Assembly: GCF_018598175.1 (NCBI RefSeq)
Contig: NZ_JAHESE010000006.1
Span: 1-64,000 of the forward strand
Direction: 5' to 3'
Length of the DNA: 64,000 bases
Source of the DNA: Dawidia cretensis
Lineage (GTDB): Bacteria > Bacteroidota > Bacteroidia > Cytophagales > Cyclobacteriaceae
Below are positions 41,967 to 49,895 of this stretch, piece after piece. The notes below the pieces were generated by a model that saw only the letters and a program-made list of their open reading frames with translations, was not told the DNA's origin and ran no database searches. Positions within the stretch are counted from its first letter, which is position 1, and every line of letters begins with the position of its first letter. The position numbers were made by a program, and so were the translations under genes.

Positions 41967-42314
41967 GACAATGTCTATTAAGGTTTTATGAATTAGTGGT
42001 TAACCGCAGGAATAAGTTAAAAAAACGCGCTTCCGTCCGCCCTTAGAGGTCGGGCTGACCGGTGTAGACCGGAACAATCAGATCGGAAAAACGATTAACC
42101 ATGGGTTCCAAATGAATTATTGCAAAGATGGCAAATTTATCCCAATATTGCACCCTTTGCCAGAGCGTTCGTCACTATCTGTTCATTGCAACAGCAGCAA
42201 TCGGCCTGTAGTAGACCACTGACAATAAAAAGACCGGCGCAGGAAGCCCTCCGCACCAAACTAAAGTCATTACATTTTTCAAGACGTTCAACAGACTAAC
42301 AGACAACGGAGTAA
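41967..42314. other. Divergent intergenic region between arginase-family and arginine decarboxylase genes
   Basis: A 348-nt gap shared by two divergent promoters. It contains a TAAATTTG box on the minus strand (42132-42139), a TACATTTT near-match on the plus strand (about 42272), and repeated GACCGG/GTAGACC words around 42056-42072 and 42208-42238. No gene is visible. Confidence 0.5.
42132..42139 (-). promoter_or_regulatory. Possible -7 box for the arginase-family gene
   Basis: TAAATTTG on the minus strand matches TAnnTTTG. It implies a leader of about 160 nt. No -33 box is visible, so this is tentative. Confidence 0.35.
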
Positions 42315-43706
42315 ATGAAGAGCTACCGCGAACTGATTGAGCAAACTTTTGAGTTTCCTCAAAAAGAATTTAAGGTCCGCGACCACGAATTGCTGTTTAA
42401 CGATGTTCCCGTGATGGACATCATCAAACAATACGGCACTCCCCTCAAGCTAACCTACCTGCCCCGCATTAGCGAGAATATTCGCTCAGTACAGGCTCTT
42501 TTTAAGGCTGCTCTGGAGAAATTTAAATACAACGGTAAGTACACGTATTGCTACTGCACCAAGTCTTCACACTTTTCCTTCGTTCTGGAAGAAGCCGTGA
42601 AGAACGAGGACGTGCACATGGAGACTTCGTCGGCGTTCGACATCCCCATCGTGCGGTCTCTCTACGCCAAAGGCAAGATCACCAAGGATACGTACATTTT
42701 GTGCAACGGCTTTAAAATGCCGTTGTACACACAATACATCTCCGACCTCCTCAACGACGGTTTCCACAACTGTATTCCGATCCTGGACGAGATGGGTGAG
42801 TTCGAAGAATACGAAAAGAATGTCAAGACCCCCTACCGGGTAGGCATCCGTGTGGCCGCCGACGAAGAACCTAAGTTCGAGTTTTACACCTCGCGTCTCG
42901 GCATTCGCTACAGCGACATCATTCCTTTCTACCGTGAGAACATTGAGAAGAGCGAAAAGGCGTCGCTTAAGATGCTGCACTTCTTCATCAACACGGGCAT
43001 TAAAGACACCGCGTACTATTGGAGCGAGCTGAGCCGCTTTGTTTTCAAGTATTGCGAAATGAAAAAGATCTGCCCGTCGCTCGACTCGATCGACATCGGC
43101 GGTGGTTTCCCGATTAAGACGTCCCTTACGTTCCACTTTGACTATAAGTACATGATCGAACAGATCGTGGAAAACATTAAGTGGATCTGTGATAAGAACA
43201 ACGTACCTGTGCCGAACATCTTCACGGAGTTCGGTAGCTACACCGTAGGCGAAAGCGGCGCGGTGCTGTACAATGTCATCGATCAGAAACTGCAGAACGA
43301 CAAAGAGCTGTGGTACATGATCGATGGTTCGTTCATCACCCACCTGCCGGACGCATGGGGCCTCAACCAGAAGTATGTACTGCTGGCCGCCAACAAATGG
43401 GACGACCCTTACCACAAGGTAAACATGGGTGGCCTGACGTGCGACAGCATGGACTATTACAACTCGGAAGCTCACACGGGCGAGGTGTTCTTGCCCATGA
43501 TCAACGACGAAGAGCCTTTATACATCGGCTTCTTCCACACAGGTGCTTACCAGGAATCTCTGGGTGGCTACGGTGGCATTCAACACTGCCTCGTACCAGC
43601 CCCGCAGCACGTCCTGATCGACCGCAACGAAGACGGCGAGATCACTACCCGCCTATTTGCTGCGCAGCAGACTGAGGAGAGCATGCTGAAGGTATTGGGA
43701 TATTAA
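42315..43706 (+). CDS. Short fold-III PLP-dependent arginine decarboxylase
   Basis: A 463-residue alanine-racemase-fold decarboxylase. The PLP-binding lysine is in YCYCTKSSHFSFV (Lys83), the phosphate loop is IDIGGGFP, FTEFGSYTVGESG replaces the usual EPGR region, and the C-terminal catalytic motif is GGLTCDSMDYY (Cys376, Asp377). This length is typical of the Bacteroidota form annotated as arginine decarboxylase and lacks the extra domains of the 630-residue E. coli SpeA. It should convert arginine to agmatine, feeding the neighbouring ureohydrolase and deoxyhypusine-synthase-like protein. A carboxy-polyamine decarboxylase activity cannot be excluded. Confidence 0.88.
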   Translation: MKSYRELIEQTFEFPQKEFKVRDHELLFNDVPVMDIIKQYGTPLKLTYLPRISENIRSVQALFKAALEKFKYNGKYTYCYCTKSSHFSFVLEEAVKNEDVHMETSSAFDIPIVRSLYAKGKITKDTYILCNGFKMPLYTQYISDLLNDGFHNCIPILDEMGEFEEYEKNVKTPYRVGIRVAADEEPKFEFYTSRLGIRYSDIIPFYRENIEKSEKASLKMLHFFINTGIKDTAYYWSELSRFVFKYCEMKKICPSLDSIDIGGGFPIKTSLTFHFDYKYMIEQIVENIKWICDKNNVPVPNIFTEFGSYTVGESGAVLYNVIDQKLQNDKELWYMIDGSFITHLPDAWGLNQKYVLLAANKWDDPYHKVNMGGLTCDSMDYYNSEAHTGEVFLPMINDEEPLYIGFFHTGAYQESLGGYGGIQHCLVPAPQHVLIDRNEDGEITTRLFAAQQTEESMLKVLGY

Positions 43707-43727
43707 GATAACGACAACAAAAAAATA

Positions 43728-43757
43728 AGAAGCCCGCATGTATACATGCGGGCTTCT
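43728..43757. terminator. Bidirectional terminator after arginine decarboxylase
   Basis: A 30-nt perfect palindrome (arm AGAAGCCCGCATGTA, 43728-43742) lies between converging stops. TCTGTTT follows on the plus strand, and a T-rich run on the minus strand. Confidence 0.9.
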
Positions 43758-43787
43758 CTGTTTATACCGTTATGCTCTTTGAGATAA

Positions 43788-44630
43788 TTACCGGCCGAAC
43801 ATCGACAGCTGCGTTTCTTTATACCCTGTTGGTATAGCGAAGTCCGCGGCCGGCAAGGCATGGCGCTTCAAGGATGTAACTTCCATAATCATGTTGCCTT
43901 CGGGAACCGTCATCTCGATGCGCAACGGTACACCGTCGATCTTTTCATAGAACAACCGTTGCGGATTGTTGCCAAAGCGCTGCTGCGCCATACTCTTCAT
44001 GTCGAAGTCCTGAATAGCCGTGGTCGTCCAAAATATCTGCGTGCTTTTTTTACCCTGGTAGGTGCTCTCTGCAACGTACTTGGTACAGGTGTAGTCCAGG
44101 ATCTTTTTTGTCTCCGTTGTCTTGGTGACTTTCACCTCAGGCGTCTTGGTTTTATCATCCTGATTTTCGTCGCCTTTGGGCAACACCGAGTAGGTTTTGC
44201 TTTCGCGGTCGATGCGGTAAGATTGATTTTTATCCTTGAGGTAGAGCATTTCCATGTTGGCCATGATACCGCCTTCCATTTTGGTCAGCGCGTTGCCATT
44301 TTTAGTCTTTTGCTCAAGCCCCGTCGGTATGAACGAATTAATGTTGCCACCTTTCGCTGCCTTGAGCATCGCCTCCATTTGTGTCTTCATCTGGGGGTTT
44401 GCTTCCATCATGGCCTTGAACTGGGGGTCGCTCATTTTTGCTTCCAGCTCTTTCATTTGCGCCTGTGTAGCCGGGTCGTTCATTTTCTTTTGTGCTTCTT
44501 CCATCTTGGCTTTGGTGGCCGGATCGGTGATTACTGCTTCCATCTTCCAGCGGATCGTGCCTTCGAATAGTTGCGCTTGACCTGGTAAAACCAGGAGCAG
44601 CAACAGGGCGGCGAAGAATAGTTGTCTCAT
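43788..44630 (-). CDS. Exported DUF4412-type protein with 16-residue DPAT repeats
   Basis: A 280-residue exported protein with signal peptide (LFFAALLLLLVLPGQAQ). The body resembles DUF4412/GLPGLI-type outer-envelope beta proteins: FEGTIRWKME at the start, YLKDKNQSYRIDRESKTYSV, ILDYTCTKYVAEST, and TVPEGNMIMEVTSLKRHAL. Inserted near the N terminus are helical repeats of 16 residues starting DPATKAKM (36), DPATQAQM (52) and DPQFKAMM (68), then PQMKTQMEAML. DP-starting methionine-rich helices recall STI1-type repeats. Function unknown. Confidence 0.78.
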   Translation of the reverse strand: MRQLFFAALLLLLVLPGQAQLFEGTIRWKMEAVITDPATKAKMEEAQKKMNDPATQAQMKELEAKMSDPQFKAMMEANPQMKTQMEAMLKAAKGGNINSFIPTGLEQKTKNGNALTKMEGGIMANMEMLYLKDKNQSYRIDRESKTYSVLPKGDENQDDKTKTPEVKVTKTTETKKILDYTCTKYVAESTYQGKKSTQIFWTTTAIQDFDMKSMAQQRFGNNPQRLFYEKIDGVPLRIEMTVPEGNMIMEVTSLKRHALPAADFAIPTGYKETQLSMFGR

Positions 44631-44758
44631 ATGATGTTTGTAAATGTTTAAGGGTTTTTATGCCAGCATTTTGTAGTACGATTACCGTGCCAGCCAGGTT
44701 ATCCGTTGGGCCGGATACGGCGCCGAACGTTGTCAAAGTAACAGATTCTTCGCCAATC

Positions 44759-44766
44759 CAAAAATA
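44759..44766 (-). promoter_or_regulatory. Possible -7 box for the DUF4412 gene
   Basis: TATTTTTG on the minus strand matches TAnnTTTG, implying a leader of about 120 nt. No -33 box was confirmed. Confidence 0.35.
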
Positions 44767-44921
44767 GGCCCCTATGAGCCTTCCGTCGTATGTTAAATTT
44801 TACGGAGCACGTTCGGTGAATAAAAGAGGAAAAACTGCGCTGACGCGACACAATCGCGACCTAAGCGTCATCGCAATCGACAACACACGGTAAAAAATCG
44901 ACGCCTGGCACGCCGGATGAA

Positions 44922-44951
44922 TTGTATAAACGCAGGCTTTTTTTAGTTTTG
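44922..44951 (+). promoter_or_regulatory. Promoter of the polyprenol-phosphate glycosyltransferase
   Basis: TTG at 44922-44924 and TAGTTTTG at 44944-44951 are separated by 19 nt, which fits the Bacteroidota -33/-7 pattern. Transcription would start about 14 nt before the GTG start at 44972. This is the best complete promoter seen in the window. Confidence 0.65.
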
Positions 44952-44971
44952 CTATAATCCAAAAACCAGTC

Positions 44972-45736
44972 GTGAATAACGCTATCGTCATTGTTCCCAC
45001 GTATAAGGAACGCGAGAATATCCGCGCGATCATCGATACTGTCTTTGCGCTGCCCAAGGATTTTGACATTCTTATTGTAGACGACAATTCTCCTGACGGC
45101 ACGGCTGAAATTGTCGAACAACTTCAGCTTACGTACAATACAGCAGTTACCCGCCTGCACTTATTAAAACGTCCGGGAAAACAAGGATTGGGTACTGCCT
45201 ATATCACAGGGTTTAAATTTGCGCTGGAAAAAGGTTATGACTACATCCTGGAAATGGATGCCGACTTTTCGCACGATCCGAAAGACCTGGTAAATCTATA
45301 CCTCTCGTGCGCGGAGCACGGCAGTGATGTGTCGATCGGCTCGCGTTATGCTACGGGTGTAAACGTGGTGAACTGGCCCATGGGCCGGGTGTTGTTGTCG
45401 TACTTTGCCAGTAGCTATGTGCGCATGATCACGAGCATTCCGATACGCGACACGACAGCGGGCTTTGTTTGCTACCGGCGTGTGGTACTGGAGACCATCG
45501 TGCTGGATCAGATCAGATTTGTGGGATATGCTTTCCAGATCGAGATGAAATTCCTCGCCTGGAAGTTTGGCTTCAAGCTCACAGAAGTCCCAATCATCTT
45601 TACCGACCGCACGCGCGGAGAGTCAAAGATGTCTCCGGGCATCTTCAAGGAGGCCTTCTTCGGGGTCTTGCAAATGACCATTCAAAGCTGGTTCAGAAAA
45701 TACATTCCCAACCCAGCCGTTACGGCGGTACGCTAA
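44972..45736 (+). CDS. Polyprenol-phosphate mannosyltransferase-like GT2 enzyme
   Basis: A 254-residue GT-A fold, family 2 glycosyltransferase. It has the opening IVIVPTYKERENIRAII, the nucleotide-binding ILIVDDNSPDGTAEI, the metal motif LEMDADFSHDPKDL, and RGESKMSPGIFKEAFFGVLQ, as in dolichol-phosphate mannose synthases. It lacks the C-terminal membrane GtrA-like domain. Likely product is a polyprenyl-phosphate sugar that donates mannose or another hexose on the outer face. The start is GTG; a promoter lies 14 nt before it. Sugar specificity is not determined. Confidence 0.9.
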   Translation: MNNAIVIVPTYKERENIRAIIDTVFALPKDFDILIVDDNSPDGTAEIVEQLQLTYNTAVTRLHLLKRPGKQGLGTAYITGFKFALEKGYDYILEMDADFSHDPKDLVNLYLSCAEHGSDVSIGSRYATGVNVVNWPMGRVLLSYFASSYVRMITSIPIRDTTAGFVCYRRVVLETIVLDQIRFVGYAFQIEMKFLAWKFGFKLTEVPIIFTDRTRGESKMSPGIFKEAFFGVLQMTIQSWFRKYIPNPAVTAVR

Positions 45737-45765
45737 GTGTTCCGGATAACTAACATCCAACCCGC

Positions 45766-45799
45766 TGGTTCGCGGACAAGCTGACCTGCCCGCGAACCA
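45766..45799. terminator. Hairpin between convergent genes
   Basis: TGGTTCGCGG (45766-45775) pairs perfectly with CCGCGAACCA (45790-45799) over a 14-nt loop. There is no T-run, so this is a weak or factor-assisted terminator. Confidence 0.5.
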
Positions 45800-45818
45800 A
45801 CGGATCAAATCACGTCAG

Positions 45819-46376
45819 CTAATCCTCCAGGCCAACAAAAGTGATCGGACCGACGTGTGATTTCACCAGCTCGAGATCGGGCTCGGTAATTTCCACTTCG
45901 TAACCGTCCTCTTTTAGCATGTTGAGGATGTCTTCCGCAGCTTCACGCTGTTTGTAAATGTGGTAGTCTTCGCGGGCAAAGACCGGGTACCGGCCTAATT
46001 TCTGCTCGCGGTCAACAAAGTTGAAACCACACAAAAACAGCTTGCTACCTGCGTGCTGGATACGATACAAAGGCATTTGCGGATACTGCTGTAGCCATTC
46101 TACAACTTCTTCGCGTGTACCTTGTACGATCTCTGTCAGCTTAAAAATGCGCATAACTTCTCCCTGGTTGGGCTTATCCAACATACGCAGGTCAAAATTG
46201 TGTACATAAGCAGACAGTCCTACGCATCCGCACAATACCATGAGCGGATTTTGAGCGTCGCCGTGCAACCGCACATCCAGATTCTTGGCGTTAAAGAACG
46301 CCTGAAGCCGGCGGTTGCGCTTCTGGATAGTTGAGGTCAGGTCAGGCCTGACCGGATTTTTGAATTTTAATTGCAT
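45819..46376 (-). CDS. Conserved hypothetical protein
   Basis: A 185-residue soluble protein I do not recognise. It opens with MQLKFKNPVRPDLTSTIQKR, has a hydrophobic MVLCGCVGLSAYVHNF stretch that is too polar for a membrane helix, and an HAGSKLFLCGFNFVDREQ segment. Three cysteines are present, two of them close together (LCGC). Mixed alpha/beta composition. It has its own upstream -7 box and is separate from the LolC/E gene. Confidence 0.6.
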   Translation of the reverse strand: MQLKFKNPVRPDLTSTIQKRNRRLQAFFNAKNLDVRLHGDAQNPLMVLCGCVGLSAYVHNFDLRMLDKPNQGEVMRIFKLTEIVQGTREEVVEWLQQYPQMPLYRIQHAGSKLFLCGFNFVDREQKLGRYPVFAREDYHIYKQREAAEDILNMLKEDGYEVEITEPDLELVKSHVGPITFVGLED

Positions 46377-46418
46377 AACATTAAAACATTTCGATATAAG
46401 GTGGGCTCCTTACATCAA

Positions 46419-46426
46419 CAAAAATA
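46419..46426 (-). promoter_or_regulatory. -7 box for the hypothetical protein gene at 45819
   Basis: TATTTTTG on the minus strand matches TAnnTTTG, giving a leader of about 36 nt before the ATG at 46376. Confidence 0.5.
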
Positions 46427-46467
46427 GGAAATTATTTGAAGTTTAAACGCTTATAACCACGGATTAA

Positions 46468-47688
46468 CTAATCAAAACGAATGGCTTTTATGGGCCGGAT
46501 ACGGACAATAACCTCGGTAGGGATAATCAGGACCGCGGTAACAACCATGAGTGTCAATAAATTAAGCATCCAGACAGTCTCCCAGTGCCAGCTAATGGGC
46601 ACAAAGCTCATGTAATAGTCATGAGGATTCAGTTTAGCGATTTTAAAATAATACTGCAAGCTACAAAGCCCCAATCCAATCAAATTGCCTAAAAACAGGC
46701 CTTTCATTACAAGACTGAAACCCTGGTATATAAAGATCGAACGCACCAGGCGATCGTTGCCTCCCAACGCTTTTAACATACCAATCATTTGTGTACGCTC
46801 CATTACCAAAATCAACACGATTGAAATCATGTTTACACATACCACGGTGAGTATAATGCATAACAAAATTACTACCTGACGGTTCACCAGCCCGAGCCAT
46901 TCAAACACCTGTTGATAGCGCTCGCTGATCAAGTCTATACGCATATCAAAATCTGTCGACTCTGCCAGTACCTCGCGCGCTTCTTCCGCGTGCTCGGGAT
47001 CATATAAAAACACTTCCAACCCACCGCTTACACCCTCCGCCCAATCGTTTAACCGTGCAATCAGGCGAATGTCACCGAGAATTACCTTGCTGTCAAAATA
47101 CTCCGATAAATTCGTCTCATAAATACCGGCAATCTTCAGCTTGCGAAAACGCGGAGGGTTTTGAAAAAAGTGTACAATAATAAAATCCCCAACCTTTGCT
47201 TTCAACTTATCGGCGATGATTTGACTGATAACGACCTGATTCGAGTGACTGGAGTCGGGGAATTGAATAAACTCTCCCGCGATCAGGTTTTCCTGAAAGG
47301 CCTTTTGGTCAAAGCTTTTACCGACACCTTTAAACACGACGCCTAACACTTCATCTTGCGTCTTTACCAATCCCGTCTTATGCGCATACTCCTGCATGTG
47401 GCGGATATAGGGATATTGCTCGGGATGATCGTATGCGTCGACATGAAAGTCCATCGGCTCCTCGTCCACGGAGTTGCTGGGGGTAAGCTTAGTAATAAGC
47501 AGGTGGCCGTTAAAGCCGTATATTTTATTCTGAATAGTCTCCTGAAATCCCTTCATGATCAGAAAGGAGACGATGGCGGCGCCGAGCCCAATGCCGATAC
47601 TGACAATGGCGATCTTGTGGATCGTCGAGGCAAACCCTGACCGCTGCTCCCGGCTGATTCTTTTAGATATGAAATACGAAAGGTTCAA
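46468..47688 (-). CDS. LolC/LolE-type lipoprotein-release ABC permease
   Basis: A 406-residue FtsX/MacB-type membrane protein with one N-terminal helix (IHKIAIVSIGIGLGAAIVSF), a long periplasmic MacB_PCD-like domain, and three C-terminal helices (VILLCIILTVVCVNMISIVL; LFLGNLIGLGLCSL; MLNLLTLMVVTAVLII). The EXXGMLKALG motif appears as RTQMIGMLKALGGNDRLV. In Bacteroidota a single such permease works with a LolD ATPase to release lipoproteins; no ATPase gene is adjacent. The frame begins with TTG (47688): the family N terminus MNLSYFISKRIS requires it, and an in-frame stop lies 9 nt upstream. Confidence 0.88.
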   Translation of the reverse strand: MNLSYFISKRISREQRSGFASTIHKIAIVSIGIGLGAAIVSFLIMKGFQETIQNKIYGFNGHLLITKLTPSNSVDEEPMDFHVDAYDHPEQYPYIRHMQEYAHKTGLVKTQDEVLGVVFKGVGKSFDQKAFQENLIAGEFIQFPDSSHSNQVVISQIIADKLKAKVGDFIIVHFFQNPPRFRKLKIAGIYETNLSEYFDSKVILGDIRLIARLNDWAEGVSGGLEVFLYDPEHAEEAREVLAESTDFDMRIDLISERYQQVFEWLGLVNRQVVILLCIILTVVCVNMISIVLILVMERTQMIGMLKALGGNDRLVRSIFIYQGFSLVMKGLFLGNLIGLGLCSLQYYFKIAKLNPHDYYMSFVPISWHWETVWMLNLLTLMVVTAVLIIPTEVIVRIRPIKAIRFD

Positions 47689-47780
47689 GCCTAATTATTA
47701 CCTTTTCAGCTAAATATGGCCGTAAAAGTAGGACTTGAACGGTCCATAACCAACTGTCCGTAAAACAACCACCCGTTCCT

Positions 47781-49028
47781 ATGAAAGTACGCACCGCTGC
47801 CATCCGAACCGCCTTTTTGCTCCAACCGGGGCTATTCGCCCTTTGCCTGCTGGGGTTGGTACAATGCCACGCCCGGCCCACAACGCCGGCAACGGAGGCT
47901 CCGGCGGCCGCCCAGACCCCTGCCCCACCCCCCGGCGTCGTTGTCGGGGCCGCCCGGCTCGATGTCCTGCTGCCCAAACTGGCCGGCAAGCGGGTAGCGT
48001 TGGTCGTCAACAATACCGCCCTGATCAACAAAACCCACGTGGCCGATACGCTCAAAAGCCGCGGTGTAAACCTGGTCAAGATCTTTGGACCCGAGCACGG
48101 CTTTCGTGGCAATGCCGCCAATGGAGAACATGTGCAAGATAGTATCGATCACCAGACCGGTGTGCTCGTGGTATCGCTCTACGGCAAGAACCGCAAACCC
48201 ACGCCTCGCCAGCTGGCCGATGTCGACATCATTATCTTTGACATCCAGGATGTAGGCGCCCGCTTCTATACCTATATCAGCACGCTGCATTACCTCATGG
48301 AGGCCTGCGCCGAAAACAACAAACATCTCATTATTCTCGACCGCCCAAACCCCAACGGCAGTTATGTCGATGGCCCTATACGCAAGCCGGAGTTTAAGTC
48401 GTTCCTGGCCATGCACCCCATTCCTGTCACGCACGGTATGACGCTGGGTGAAATGGCGGGCATGATCAACGGCGAAGGCTGGCTGGACGGTGAACGCAAG
48501 TGCGACGTTGAAGTGATTCCGCTCCTGCATTGGAAACGTACTGACGATTATTCACTGCCCGTCAGGCCTTCGCCCAACCTGCCAAACGACCAGGCCATAC
48601 GCCTGTATCCCTCGATCTGTCTCTTCGAGGGTACCGACATCAGTCTCGGCCGCGGTACGCCGATGCCCTTCCAGGCACTGGGCAGCCCTGCGCTGAAGAA
48701 TGTGCCCAACATGACATTCCAGTTCACCCCGGTGGAGATCAAAGGCACGACGATGGATCCACCGCACGAGAACGAAACCTGCTATGGGATAGACCTGCGC
48801 CAGGTGCCGGTAGCCCGCAAGGTAGACCTGCAATACCTCCTGAAGGTATATAAACTGTATCCCAATAAAGAGAAGTTCTTTATCAAGTCTTTCAATGTGC
48901 TGGCAGGCACAGAGGAGCTGCAACAGCAGATCAAGGCGGGTATGACCGAAGAACAGATTCGCGCCAGCTGGCAGCCCGGCCTGGACGCCTTTAAAGAAAA
49001 ACGCAAGAAGTACCTGCTGTATCCCTGA
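47781..49028 (+). CDS. DUF1343 / NamZ-like exo-beta-N-acetylmuramidase lipoprotein
   Basis: A 415-residue lipoprotein. The signal peptide ends in a lipobox LGLVQC with acylated Cys29, followed by an Ala/Pro/Thr-rich spacer to about residue 52. The catalytic region fits DUF1343/NamZ (GH171): KRVALVVNNTALINKTHV, VKIFGPEHGFRGNA, VSLYGKNRKPT, IIFDIQDVGARFYTYIST and ILDRPNPNG. Characterised NamZ enzymes release N-acetylmuramic acid from the non-reducing end of peptidoglycan fragments. This suggests wall recycling at the envelope. It overlaps nothing and lies 12 nt before nth. Confidence 0.9.
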   Translation: MKVRTAAIRTAFLLQPGLFALCLLGLVQCHARPTTPATEAPAAAQTPAPPPGVVVGAARLDVLLPKLAGKRVALVVNNTALINKTHVADTLKSRGVNLVKIFGPEHGFRGNAANGEHVQDSIDHQTGVLVVSLYGKNRKPTPRQLADVDIIIFDIQDVGARFYTYISTLHYLMEACAENNKHLIILDRPNPNGSYVDGPIRKPEFKSFLAMHPIPVTHGMTLGEMAGMINGEGWLDGERKCDVEVIPLLHWKRTDDYSLPVRPSPNLPNDQAIRLYPSICLFEGTDISLGRGTPMPFQALGSPALKNVPNMTFQFTPVEIKGTTMDPPHENETCYGIDLRQVPVARKVDLQYLLKVYKLYPNKEKFFIKSFNVLAGTEELQQQIKAGMTEEQIRASWQPGLDAFKEKRKKYLLYP

Positions 49029-49040
49029 CCGTATCGTTCC

Positions 49041-49676
49041 ATGACCAAAGCCGAAAAAGTGGCGGATATAATCGCCATCCTCGAACATCATTTCCCCGAC
49101 CCTGAAATACCCCTGCAGCACAAAGACGCCTATACCCTGCTCATCTCGGTGTTGCTCTCGGCGCAGTGTACGGATGAGCGCGTAAACAAAACTACCCCTA
49201 CCCTCTTTAAGCAAGCCGACAACCCTTACGATATGGTAAAGATGAGCGTGGAGGAAATCCGCGAGATCATCAAACCGTGCGGGCTGTCGCCGATGAAATC
49301 AAAGGGTATACATGGGCTCTCGCAGATCCTGATCGATCAATACGACGGCGAAGTGCCCGGTACCTTCGAAGCGCTCGAAGCGTTGCCGGCCGTGGGGCAC
49401 AAGACGGCCTCCGTCGTGATGACCCAATGGTTCGGGTTGCCAGCCTTTCCCGTCGATACGCACATTCATCGCCTGGCCTACCGGTGGGGCCTGACCAACG
49501 GCAAGAGCGTCGAGCAGACCGAGCACGATCTGAAACGCCTCATACCCCAGGAGAAATGGAATAAAGCCCACCTGCAGATTATTTACTTCGGCCGAAAGTT
49601 CTGCCCGGCCCGCGGCCACGTGTGGACGGAGTGTCCGATCTGTTCTAAATATATGCGAAAAGACCTGCGCGACTAG
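49041..49676 (+). CDS. nth: Endonuclease III, Fe-S cysteine pattern altered
   Basis: A 211-residue base-excision-repair DNA glycosylase/AP lyase for oxidised pyrimidines. The helix-hairpin-helix LPAVGHKTASVV contains the catalytic lysine (Lys121), and the catalytic aspartate is in FPVDTHIHRLAYRWG (Asp139). The C-terminal [4Fe-4S] loop, normally C-x6-C-x2-C-x5-C, reads FCPARGHVWTECPICSKYM: cysteines 188, 198 and 201 only, with longer first spacing and no fourth cysteine. The cluster may be absent or different. It is 12 nt after the NamZ-like gene, and a hairpin follows. Confidence 0.92.
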   Translation: MTKAEKVADIIAILEHHFPDPEIPLQHKDAYTLLISVLLSAQCTDERVNKTTPTLFKQADNPYDMVKMSVEEIREIIKPCGLSPMKSKGIHGLSQILIDQYDGEVPGTFEALEALPAVGHKTASVVMTQWFGLPAFPVDTHIHRLAYRWGLTNGKSVEQTEHDLKRLIPQEKWNKAHLQIIYFGRKFCPARGHVWTECPICSKYMRKDLRD

Positions 49677-49683
49677 AAAAACA

Positions 49684-49712
49684 AATGCCGAACGTGGTCA
49701 ACGTCCGGCATT
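49684..49712 (+). terminator. Probable terminator of nth
   Basis: AATGCCGAACGT (49684-49695) pairs with ACGTCCGGCATT (49701-49712), one mismatch, 5-nt loop, 8 nt after the stop. The T-run is weak. Confidence 0.6.
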
Positions 49713-49870
49713 GCCTTGCGCGCATCTGCTGAATAAAAAGCTGCAGACAAAAAATGCGCGCTACTCTTTAGTTAAAAAATTGGCATCCGGTGCCGGCAAA
49801 AAATATTTACCACCAACAACCACTACGAATGGAGTAAATGACCTGTCGCACCGGAATGCCATATCTTTAC

Positions 49871-49890
49871 CTACAGGCAATCGCCTGTAG
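49871..49890 (-). terminator. Hairpin immediately downstream of ftsZ
   Basis: CTACAGGC (49871-49878) pairs perfectly with GCCTGTAG (49883-49890), 4-nt loop, 5 nt beyond the ftsZ stop on the minus strand. No T-run follows; it may end the dcw transcript or protect its 3' end. Confidence 0.5.
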
Positions 49891-49895
49891 CCTTG

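Larger units (their letters stand above)
44631..44971. other. Divergent intergenic region, DUF4412 gene and glycosyltransferase
   Basis: A 341-nt gap with no gene, holding one -7 box for each flanking gene (44759-44766 minus, 44944-44951 plus). Confidence 0.6.
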
